A stretch of DNA of 5,661 nt from Victivallales bacterium. Lineage in GTDB: Bacteria > Verrucomicrobiota > Lentisphaeria > Victivallales > JAUVCU01. This document shows, piece after piece, positions 1 through 5,520 of this stretch (positions within the stretch are counted from its first letter, which is position 1; every line of letters starts with the position of its first letter). A program made the position numbers and the translations under genes. Under the pieces are notes generated by a model, which did no database searches, was not told the origin of the DNA, and was given only the letters and a program-made list of their open reading frames with translations. The DNA lies in contig JAOZMT010000169.1 of assembly GCA_029934175.1 (NCBI GenBank), forward strand, positions 1 to 5,661. The letters run 5' to 3'.

Positions 1-159
1 TGTTTTTGATTTTATAAATTCTTGGCTACTAGAAGTAACCAATTATTTATAAAATTAAAAAGAGCTGTTGCTTGCGCTTTCAGGAAGTTTATTTTTCAGC
101 CGTTTGCAGTATAAGTGTGTCTATGCAAGTGAAGATGGTTGGCTTTTTGATTTAGAATT
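1..159. other. Intergenic stretch downstream of the flagellar operon, no convincing gene
   Basis: No gene can be supported here. On the plus strand one frame is open from the window edge to a stop at 50-52, giving a 16-residue tail (VFDFINSWLLEVTNYL) that could be the end of a gene outside the window. The same frame reopens from 59 to a stop at 161-163 (34 codons, ending EDGWLFDLEL) without an ATG or ribosome binding site. This second piece is richer in G and C than its surroundings and might be a gene remnant, but 34 open codons prove nothing. I see no tRNA, repeat or promoter. Confidence 0.4.
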
Positions 160-191
160 GTAGAGAAAAGTGGGATGTTATAAAATCCCAC
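160..191 (-). terminator. Rho-independent terminator of the flgFGA operon
   Basis: Read on the minus strand, GTGGGAT and ATCCCAC (185-191 and 170-176) form a 7-base-pair stem with an 8-base loop, followed at once by TTTTCTCT. The stem begins 8 bases past the flgA stop codon. This is the normal form and place of an intrinsic terminator and suggests that the operon ends with flgA. Confidence 0.85.
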
Positions 192-199
192 TATTGTAT

Positions 200-1189
200 T
201 TAAATATTTTGTTCAGCTTTCTTAATTCCAACAAGCTTAACAGTAAACATTTTTTGAGAAGATTGGTTTCGGACTTTAATGTAATCATTCTTTCTTCCTT
301 TCTCCATTGCCAATACTGCTGCTCGAACTGTTAATCCTCCATTGATACTATCAACCCAAATTAATTCGCCTCGTTTTGCACATACTGGATTTAAAAGAAA
401 GCTTCCTCGTATAAGCTCTCCTGCTGTTATAGTTTTTGCTATTTCTCTGCCAATACAATCTTTTACTCCACGAATATAATCTTTCTTTTCATTTCCAACC
501 CAAAGTGGAACAGTTTTAATTTGTTCTGCTCTCAAAATATCACCTTTTTTAACAGTGCTTTCTGCGACAGCAACTTCTATTTTTTTCAATATTACAGGAT
601 TTATGACGACTTTTCCAACAGGTCTTTCATATTCATCTTTAAAAATTAAACGAAATGACACATTTCCCAACATATTTTTCCCTTCTAATGCTCGGACTGT
701 CATTGTATCAAAGCTACCAATTCGTGAAACTAACAGCTCATCACTAGAAGTGAAAAGTAAATCTATTTCCCATGATGACCATGGAGAATTTTTATTTAGG
801 TGATTCAATACAAGAGATTTTGCTTTATCTAAATATCTCGTATCTGTCATTTTTTTAACTACAATTTTTTCAGGACCTCTTAATTTTGCATCCATCAAAG
901 ATGAATACGCTTGCATCATATATGCAATATCAATTGTTTTTATATACCTGTCTTTATTTGTAGGAGTATCCATCAAAGTATATAATTTTTCAGTAGGAGT
1001 CAAAACATTGTTATTTTCAACTATATCTTCCATACGAACCATTATATTTTTTGATACGACTTGTGCTTTTAATTTAAAAACTCTTCCATTACTAGCTTGA
1101 GTATTTACTGTTATAAATCCACTAAAAATTCCCAAAGAAAATAAAACTGTTAAAACTCTAGTTTTTATTCCACCAATTAAATTATTCAT
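200..1189 (-). CDS. flgA: Flagellar basal body P-ring formation protein FlgA
   Basis: FlgA is the periplasmic chaperone that binds FlgI subunits and helps them assemble into the P-ring around the flagellar rod. The 329-residue product starts with a charged stretch and a hydrophobic segment (about residues 11-27) followed by TQA-S, which looks like a signal peptide cut near residue 32. The C-terminal part (about 205-325) is the recognisable region: a SAF-type domain with STVKKGDILRAEQI, then an IGREIAKTITAGELIRGSFL block, and GELIWVDSINGGLTVRAAVLAMEKGRKNDYIKV, the usual end of FlgA. At 329 residues it is longer than the roughly 220 of enteric FlgA; the extra length lies in the N-terminal half (33-200), as in many non-enteric FlgA proteins. 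AAGGAGG (1197-1203) lies 7 bases before the ATG and fixes the start. It is the last gene of the operon, 25 bases after flgG, and is followed by a terminator. Confidence 0.9.
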   Translation of the reverse strand: MNNLIGGIKTRVLTVLFSLGIFSGFITVNTQASNGRVFKLKAQVVSKNIMVRMEDIVENNNVLTPTEKLYTLMDTPTNKDRYIKTIDIAYMMQAYSSLMDAKLRGPEKIVVKKMTDTRYLDKAKSLVLNHLNKNSPWSSWEIDLLFTSSDELLVSRIGSFDTMTVRALEGKNMLGNVSFRLIFKDEYERPVGKVVINPVILKKIEVAVAESTVKKGDILRAEQIKTVPLWVGNEKKDYIRGVKDCIGREIAKTITAGELIRGSFLLNPVCAKRGELIWVDSINGGLTVRAAVLAMEKGRKNDYIKVRNQSSQKMFTVKLVGIKKAEQNI

Positions 1190-1214
1190 AATAATTCCTC
1201 CTTTTATTATTTTA

Positions 1215-1991
1215 TTATTTTAATCCTGCAACCATTCTAAGCATATCATCTGCGGTTTTGATACTTTTTGAATTTAGTTCGTAAGCTCTTTGTGCCGCAA
1301 TCATATCAACCATTTCTTTAACTATATCAACATTAGATCCTTCTAGTTTATGTTGAGCAATATTACCAAAATCAGATGTTGAAGGATTACCAGTTTGTGC
1401 ACTTCCACTTACAGCAGACTCTTCATAAAGATTTCCACCTAAATAACTCAATCCCTCTGGATTTGCGAAGCGTGCAAGTGTAATCCTTCCTTTTTCAGAA
1501 GTAGTTCCACCAGAAAATGATGAAACTGTTCCATCTTGTGATATTGAAATAGATGTTGAATTTGTATCAAGTGTAGGAAAACCTAAAACAGGAAAGCCTT
1601 CGCCTGTTACAACTTGCCCCGCTTGATCCATATGAAAACTTCCTGCTCTTGTGTAAGCTGTTTTCCCTGATGGCAAAGAAACTTGAAAGAACCCATTCCC
1701 TTCTATAGCTACATCAAGATCTGCACTAGATGATTCTAATGAACCTTGAGTAAAAAGTTTTGATGCTGATGCAACTTGAACTCCTGTTCCTAGTTGAATA
1801 CCAGCAGGAATAGCTCCGTTTGCAGTTCCTGCTCCAGGACTTGAAACTTTTTGATAAAGCATATCTTTAAACCTTATCATTCCCTTTTTGTATCCCTGTG
1901 TATTCACATTTGCAATATTATTTGCAATGTTATCCGTTTTCATTTGCTGTGCTTCCATTCCAGAAGCTGCAATCCATAATGTTCTGCTCAT
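1215..1991 (-). CDS. flgG: Flagellar basal-body rod protein FlgG (distal rod)
   Basis: FlgG forms the distal rod, the drive-shaft segment that passes through the P- and L-rings to the hook. The 258-residue length matches the family (about 260). The N-terminal rod signature is clear: SGMEAQQMKTDNIANNIANVNTQGYKK at residues 10-36, forming the conserved N-terminal helix. The middle holds the family hallmarks LFTQGSLESSSADLDVAIEGNGFFQV (79-104) and YTRAGSFHMDQAGQVVTGEGFPVLG (113-137). The end, LEGSNVDIVKEMVDMIAAQRAYELNSKSIKTADDML (216-250), is the C-terminal helix typical of FlgG. There is no cleavable signal, as expected for a substrate of the flagellar type III export system. AGAGGAG (1999-2005) lies 7 bases before the ATG. 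The last 10 bases up to and including the ATG (AATTATTATG) are the same as in flgA. It follows flgF by 20 bases and is surely co-transcribed with it. Confidence 0.96.
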   Translation of the reverse strand: MSRTLWIAASGMEAQQMKTDNIANNIANVNTQGYKKGMIRFKDMLYQKVSSPGAGTANGAIPAGIQLGTGVQVASASKLFTQGSLESSSADLDVAIEGNGFFQVSLPSGKTAYTRAGSFHMDQAGQVVTGEGFPVLGFPTLDTNSTSISISQDGTVSSFSGGTTSEKGRITLARFANPEGLSYLGGNLYEESAVSGSAQTGNPSTSDFGNIAQHKLEGSNVDIVKEMVDMIAAQRAYELNSKSIKTADDMLRMVAGLK

Positions 1992-2011
1992 AATAATTCT
2001 CCTCTTTTATA

Positions 2012-2797
2012 TTATCTTGTTAATTTTTGTTGTTCTAATCTAAAGCGTGTATCAAACATTTTTAATACTTTTTGAGACATCTCAAATTCTCGCATACTTG
2101 CAATCATTGATACCATTTCTTTTATAGGTGCTGCATTTGAAGTTTCAATAGTTCTATTTAATATTGAAAACTCTTCAGGGTTAGCATCCTGTGCAAGATT
2201 TCTTGCTCCTTGAGCTGGTGGTAATGTAAAATATGAACCACTCACTCTTTTAAATGAATCTGTATTTTCTACATTTATAATACTTAATTTATCTATAGAG
2301 TTCATTGTATTTCCTGTTTTATCCTCTATCATTAATGTCCCATCATTTGAAACAGTTAAATCTGATAAAGAATAATTGGGGTTAAATGAAATAACTCCAT
2401 TATCGCCTAAAACTTTATATCCTTCACTTGTAATTAAATCTCCATTCGCAGCAAGCATAAAGCTACCATTTTTTGTATACATTTTTGAATTATCATCTTT
2501 TTGAACTTCAAAAAATCCTTTACCATTAATAGCAAAATCAAGCGGTCTTCCTGTTTGTTTTAATGCACCTTGAGAAAAATCTACCTTTTTTTCTCCTATT
2601 GTTCCACCAATACCTATACCTTTAACTTCACTTTTATCATTCATTGATTCATACATTGCATCTGTAAATTCACTAGATTGGATAAATTCTCTTTTATACC
2701 CTGGCAAAGATGATGATGCAATATTTGTTGCAATAGACTCTTGGCGTTTCATTTCTAAAGCCATTCCTCCTGATGCACTGTATAATCCTATACTCAT
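2012..2797 (-). CDS. flgF: Flagellar basal-body rod protein FlgF (proximal rod)
   Basis: FlgF is a proximal-rod subunit of the flagellar basal body, exported through the flagellar type III apparatus. The 261-residue protein has the shared rod/hook N-terminal helix (MSIGLYSASGGMALEMKRQESIATNIASSSLPGYKRE, residues 1-37). In it the usual NxANxxTPGYK motif is relaxed to NIASSSLPGYK. The middle has VDFSQGALKQTGRPLDFAINGKGFFEV (72-98) and YTKNGSFMLAANGDLITSEGYKVLG (107-131), and the C-terminal helix is ETSNAAPIKEMVSMIASMREFEMSQKVLKMFD (218-249). The MREFEM end, rather than QRAYELNSK, and the place directly before flgG point to FlgF rather than a second FlgG. AAGGAG (2805-2810) lies 7 bases before the ATG. 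It is the first gene of the operon, about 35 bases behind the likely transcription start of a sigma-54 promoter. Confidence 0.9.
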   Translation of the reverse strand: MSIGLYSASGGMALEMKRQESIATNIASSSLPGYKREFIQSSEFTDAMYESMNDKSEVKGIGIGGTIGEKKVDFSQGALKQTGRPLDFAINGKGFFEVQKDDNSKMYTKNGSFMLAANGDLITSEGYKVLGDNGVISFNPNYSLSDLTVSNDGTLMIEDKTGNTMNSIDKLSIINVENTDSFKRVSGSYFTLPPAQGARNLAQDANPEEFSILNRTIETSNAAPIKEMVSMIASMREFEMSQKVLKMFDTRFRLEQQKLTR

Positions 2798-2842
2798 TTT
2801 TTTGCTCCTTTTTATTTATTTTTTACTTTCTAATGCATACAT

Positions 2843-2859
2843 CGCAAAAAGTATGCCAA
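2843..2859 (-). promoter_or_regulatory. Sigma-54 (-24/-12) promoter of the flgFGA operon
   Basis: On the minus strand the sequence reads TTGGCATACTTTTTGCG, against the consensus TTGGCAC-N5-TTGCA. The invariant GG (2856-2857) and GC (2844-2845) are separated by exactly 10 bases, as RpoN promoters require. Transcription would start near 2832, leaving a leader of about 35 bases before the flgF ATG. Sigma-54 control of rod and hook genes is well known in Vibrio, Pseudomonas and Campylobacter, so the site fits its context. The activator and its upstream binding sites cannot be identified here. Confidence 0.75.
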
Positions 2860-2860
2860 A

Positions 2861-2997
2861 AGTAAAGTTTGAATAAAATAAATGTCTTAAGTTTGCGAGT
2901 TATGCAAATAATAAATGATAGTTGAATTTGTATTTTTATATTTAGTTGCCGAGGGAAAAGGGAATTTTTTGAAAATTTAATATTAAAGCTCTTCTTG
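2861..2997. other. Intergenic region upstream of the flagellar promoter
   Basis: This AT-rich stretch lies where enhancer sites for a sigma-54 activator would be expected. I find no clear repeated or palindromic activator site in it and no reading frame with a ribosome binding site. Confidence 0.4.
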
Positions 2998-3174
2998 TTA
3001 AGCAGAATAATTGAGAGCAGAATAATTAGGAAGAGTTTTTTTATGAGTCGTAATCTTTGCTTTCATTGTTAAAGATTAGAAGGACAAAAATGAGTGTAAT
3101 TAGTAAATTTGAATTAATTCAAAATTAATAAGAGGCAGAATTATTAAAAATAAAACAATTGTTATTCTGCTTAA
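2998..3174. repeat. Cluster of GCAGAATAATT motifs bounded by a 13-base inverted repeat
   Basis: TTAAGCAGAATAA at 2998-3010 has a perfect reverse complement, TTATTCTGCTTAA, at 3162-3174; together they enclose 151 bases. GCAGAATAATT occurs as a direct repeat at 3002-3012 and 3017-3027, and a variant, GCAGAATTATT, occurs at 3135-3145. GCAGAAT (3135-3141) can also pair with ATTCTGC (3164-3170). The inner sequence is AT-rich without a coding frame. It looks like a small non-coding element or its remnant; no transposase is present and the origin is unknown. Confidence 0.55.
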
Positions 3175-3202
3175 TTCTTCTCAATCATTTTTTTGTTTTG
3201 AC

Positions 3203-3475
3203 GGCGTTAAGAACACGCCCAAGTAACGCAGGCATCTTGCCTGGCGTGTGCGAAGCACAAAAAAATATAGTTTTACAAAAAGTAGATTAAATTCTTATGC
3301 TTGTTCGCTCCACGAACGACGCAGAGACAGGCAAGATGCCTGCTGGACTTTGCAAACAAGATGTCTGCGTTACTTTGTTTGCTTTACTCTAAACTTAGTC
3401 CTTATTTTTGTATTCCTAAAGCATTATTAGTAAATATTCTATTAATTAGTGAACAAAATGAACCACGAAATGTTA
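3203..3475 (+). repeat. Dispersed stem-loop repeat, copy 1
   Basis: A GC-rich set of small hairpins is followed by an AT-rich tail. The hairpins are GGCGT/ACGCC (3203-3219), CAGGCA-TCT-TGCCTG (3229-3243), TGTGC-GAA-GCACA (3247-3259), GTTCG/CGAAC (3303-3317), CAGGCA-AGA-TGCCTG (3328-3342) and GCAAACA-AGA-TGTCTGC (3352-3368, one mismatch). Bases 3221-3243 and 3353-3375 form an imperfect 23-base inverted pair (20 matches), perfect over AAGTAACGCAG/CTGCGTTACTT. From 3336 to 3475 the sequence matches the reverse complement of 5521-5661 almost throughout. Short frames running through it are not kept between the two copies because of a one-base length difference in a T run near 3404, so I treat it as a non-coding repeat. 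Confidence 0.85.
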
Positions 3476-3524
3476 ATTATTTATATTAGAATTTCTTATT
3501 TATATCGAAAGTAAGAATATTTCC

Positions 3525-3561
3525 AAAAAAAATACTTGAAGGATAAAAATCCTTCAAGTAT
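3525..3561 (-). terminator. Rho-independent terminator of deoC
   Basis: On the minus strand a perfect 13-base-pair stem (arms 3549-3561 and 3532-3544, ATCCTTCAAGTAT in the second arm) with a TTTT loop runs into a tract of eight T residues. It lies 36 bases past the deoC stop. A weaker hairpin just before it (3569-3588) uses the same ATACTT/AAGTAT arms and could compete for pairing. This is a strong intrinsic terminator. Confidence 0.93.
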
Positions 3562-3597
3562 GAATAAAATACTTTTAATTTTAAGTATAAATAAGTT

Positions 3598-4374
3598 TTA
3601 GTAACCAGCAGGACCTTCTTGAGGTTTTAAGTCTTCTGGAACATTTAATACTCCATTTTCATCTGCATATTTTTTAGCTTCTTCAACAATTGCAATAGTT
3701 TGTCCAGTTCCAACTCTTGAACCTCCCATTGCTAATACATTTAAAAAACCTTTTAATCCTCTTATACATCCAGCTGCTTTTGTTCTTACTTCTGGTCCTG
3801 AATGTTTACGCATTAATTTCATTACATGATCACTTGCTCCAGAATATGTATAAAATTGACCATCTTCTGTTTTTACAAAATTATAACCTGTTGATGTTTT
3901 TACAAAATCTGCTTTTACCTTTGTGCATATCTCGCATAATTTGATAATATCTTCATCTTTTATTAAATCTACAGCAAAAATAACTTTTACTATTGCATCG
4001 TTTTGATGACATAAAACAGTTATAGCTTTTATCTCTTTTTCTACAAACGCCCAGTTCTTTTCTGCAACTGCAGCTAAGTTTACAACCATGTCAACTTCAA
4101 CAGCTCCATCTTCAATTACTTGAATAGTTTCAGCTATTTTGATTTCTAAAGTATTATTTCCATGAGGAAAACCAATTACTGCACCAACTAAAACATCACT
4201 TCCACCTAATTCTTCAGTTGCTCTTGCTACATGATATGGTTTAACACATACTGATGCCGCATCACAGTCAATTGCAACTTTACAACCTTCTACCATTTGT
4301 GCTTCTGTTAAAGTTTGTGCTAATAGTGAATGGTCAATCATTTTCGAAATAGTTTTTACTGTTACATCTTTCAT
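3598..4374 (-). CDS. deoC: Deoxyribose-phosphate aldolase (DeoC family), class I
   Basis: DeoC cleaves 2-deoxy-D-ribose 5-phosphate to glyceraldehyde 3-phosphate and acetaldehyde in the cytoplasm, using a lysine Schiff base, in deoxynucleoside catabolism. The 258-residue protein has the DeoC order of motifs: IDHSLL near the start (13-18), VGAVIGFPHGNNTLEIKIAE (63-82), EVDMVVN with the catalytic Asp (D95), ADFVKTSTGY with the Schiff-base lysine (K159), and VRTKAAGCIR with the second active-site lysine (K199). Odd points, compared with the family from memory: the glycine pair of the phosphate loop is GC (G202-C203), and the C-terminal SRxGTSSG loop reads SRVGTGQT (219-226), so the phosphate serines are missing. 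The strand that usually carries ETG reads FAVD (133-136). The fold and Schiff-base chemistry are safe; the exact substrate is less so, and a related sugar-phosphate aldolase is possible. The start is set by CGGAGG (4380-4385), 5 bases before the ATG. It is a single gene with its own terminator, divergent from an AraC-type regulator. Confidence 0.88.
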   Translation of the reverse strand: MKDVTVKTISKMIDHSLLAQTLTEAQMVEGCKVAIDCDAASVCVKPYHVARATEELGGSDVLVGAVIGFPHGNNTLEIKIAETIQVIEDGAVEVDMVVNLAAVAEKNWAFVEKEIKAITVLCHQNDAIVKVIFAVDLIKDEDIIKLCEICTKVKADFVKTSTGYNFVKTEDGQFYTYSGASDHVMKLMRKHSGPEVRTKAAGCIRGLKGFLNVLAMGGSRVGTGQTIAIVEEAKKYADENGVLNVPEDLKPQEGPAGY

Positions 4375-4395
4375 AATATCCTCCGATATTTTTGT

Positions 4396-4413
4396 GAGAA
4401 TAATTTTATTCTC
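4396..4413. promoter_or_regulatory. 18-base inverted repeat in the deoC leader, possible operator
   Basis: GAGAATAA and TTATTCTC are perfect inverted arms separated by two bases. The site lies 21 bases upstream of the deoC ATG and downstream of its predicted promoter. Bound protein or a hairpin here could reduce deoC expression. The binding partner is unknown; AraC-type proteins often use direct repeats instead. Confidence 0.4.
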
Positions 4414-4432
4414 GTTTTAAATTATAAATTTC

Positions 4433-4447
4433 AGGAATTATTTTCCT
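4433..4447. promoter_or_regulatory. AGGAA-N5-TTCCT inverted repeat near the deoC transcription start
   Basis: Five-base arms (4433-4437 and 4443-4447) flank TTATT, just downstream of the predicted deoC -10 box. The place fits an operator, but such short arms arise easily by chance in AT-rich DNA. Confidence 0.25.
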
Positions 4448-4455
4448 TTGTCCTA

Positions 4456-4485
4456 ATAATATATCACAGTTTTTTTTAGATTCAA
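4456..4485 (-). promoter_or_regulatory. Predicted sigma-70 type promoter of deoC
   Basis: On the minus strand TTGAAT (4480-4485) could be the -35 box. The -10 is either TATATT (4458-4463, 16-base spacer, preceded by TGTGA) or TATTAT (4456-4461, 18-base spacer). Transcription would start near 4450, giving a leader of about 75 bases that contains both inverted repeats. Confidence 0.5.
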
Positions 4486-4487
4486 GC

Positions 4488-4515
4488 TTGTAAATATTTG
4501 AAAAACTACTATTGT
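4488..4515 (+). promoter_or_regulatory. Weak candidate promoter of the AraC-family gene
   Basis: TTGTAA (4488-4493) and TATTGT (4510-4515) are 16 bases apart, each matching four of six consensus bases. It abuts the deoC promoter back to back, so one bound regulator could affect both. In DNA this AT-rich a match of this quality is weak evidence. Confidence 0.25.
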
Positions 4516-4533
4516 TATTTGAATAAATACTAA

Positions 4534-4540
4534 AGGAGGT
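4534..4540 (+). promoter_or_regulatory. Ribosome binding site that favours the second ATG of the AraC-family gene
   Basis: AAGGAGG (4533-4539) followed by T is a full Shine-Dalgarno sequence. The tandem ATGATG at 4542-4547 leaves 2 bases to the first ATG and 5 to the second. The second, at 4545, has the normal distance and equals the deoC spacing. Confidence 0.7.
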
Positions 4541-4544
4541 AATG

Positions 4545-5414
4545 ATGGAGAAGCTATATAATGCTAATTTTATTAAAATTGGACAAGACTGTGTTCAAAA
4601 AAGAGTTGATAATAAATATGTAAAAAGTCCTATTGTAGATTTTGGAATTAATGCAGCAGGAATATCAGATTTGAGGGGGATATATGATATTTCACGCTCT
4701 AATTTCTTTTGTCATGTTGCATTTTTTACGCTTGAAGGAGAAGGAGAAGTTAGGACATCATCAAGTAAAACTACCTTAAAACCTGGTAGTATTATGATAG
4801 TTCCTGCACATACCGCAGCAAGTTATGGTATTAAATCTGATTTTTGGAAAATTATTTGGTTTGATATATCAAACATAGAAACTTGGGATTTTTTACAATT
4901 AGGTAAAGTTACAATAAAACAACAGTCTAAAGATTCAGAGTTTCTATTTCATGCGATGCGTGCATTATATCGTGAATTGTATTTAAGTGAAGTTTCTAAA
5001 AAATTATTAAATCTATTGTCTGAAGAAATCATACTTTATCTAAAGCGTGAATTAAAAGAAAAAAAAGATATATATAAATATGGGAAAAAAGATGAATTAA
5101 TATCATTATTTAGAAAAGTAGAAAGTCGTTTACAGTATCCATGGAGTGTATATGAATTATCAAAACTAATAGGTTTTTCATCATCACACTTGCATTTATT
5201 GTGCAAAAAACATTTAGATTGTAAACCAATGCAACATGTAACAATATTGCGAATGGAAAAAGCTAAAGATTTATTGCTCACAACACAAGCTCCGATTTCA
5301 GATATTAGTTATTCATTGGGATATGAAAATCCCTTAAATTTTTCAACTGCTTTCAAAAAATATAATACCTTATCGCCCAAAAAATTTAGGATGAAACATT
5401 TGAAGGAATATTAA
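4545..5414 (+). CDS. AraC/XylS-family transcriptional regulator
   Basis: A cytoplasmic DNA-binding regulator that most likely senses a sugar or related ligand and controls the divergent deoC and itself. The product has 289 residues from the preferred ATG, or 290 from an ATG one codon upstream; numbers below use the upstream one. The N-terminal part is a cupin-like ligand-binding domain (about 30-110), with LEGEGEVRTSSSKTTLKPGSIMIVPAHTAASYGI (64-97) followed by WKIIWFDI. A helical linker follows (about 130-185, KKLLNLLSEEIILYLKRELKEKK). The C-terminal AraC domain (about 185-285) holds two helix-turn-helix motifs: WSVYELSKLIGFSSSHLHLLCKKHLDCKPMQHV (201-233), and ISDISYSLGYENPLNFSTAFKKYNTLSPKKFR (252-283), which is the family signature. 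Length is typical. No clear terminator follows; the first strong structure downstream is the hairpin of the repeat near 5629-5645. The ligand cannot be read from the sequence; control of deoC is inferred from the divergent arrangement. Confidence 0.93.
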   Translation: MEKLYNANFIKIGQDCVQKRVDNKYVKSPIVDFGINAAGISDLRGIYDISRSNFFCHVAFFTLEGEGEVRTSSSKTTLKPGSIMIVPAHTAASYGIKSDFWKIIWFDISNIETWDFLQLGKVTIKQQSKDSEFLFHAMRALYRELYLSEVSKKLLNLLSEEIILYLKRELKEKKDIYKYGKKDELISLFRKVESRLQYPWSVYELSKLIGFSSSHLHLLCKKHLDCKPMQHVTILRMEKAKDLLLTTQAPISDISYSLGYENPLNFSTAFKKYNTLSPKKFRMKHLKEY

Positions 5415-5520
5415 GGAATACACAGCAAATGCTATGTAATATCAAATTTTAAACAAGGAATATCCAATAACCAATAGAAGATAAGAATTTCTTCAATATC
5501 TAATTTATGAGATATATTAC

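Noticed and set aside
555..803. 82-codon frame on the plus strand inside flgA
   Set aside because: It lies wholly antisense to a clear flgA, has no family resemblance and no ribosome binding site.
2989..3042. CTCTTC/GAAGAG stem followed by TTTTTTT on the plus strand, resembling a terminator
   Set aside because: The loop is 35 bases, the stem only six base pairs, and no plus-strand gene precedes it.
3221..3375. Possible CRISPR array because of repeated CAGGCA/TGCCTG units
   Set aside because: Repeats are short, in both orientations and unevenly spaced, with no uniform spacers and no cas gene.
3248..3489. Two overlapping 60-62 codon frames on the plus strand in repeat copy 1
   Set aside because: They cross hairpins, lack ribosome binding sites, and are not kept intact in copy 2, so the DNA is better read as a non-coding repeat.
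3717..3944. 75-codon Leu-rich frame on the plus strand inside deoC
   Set aside because: It is antisense to conserved deoC motifs; the leucine richness mirrors codon composition of the real gene.
5036..5281. 81-codon frame on the minus strand inside the AraC-family gene
   Set aside because: It is the antisense shadow of the linker and DNA-binding domain and has no start signals.
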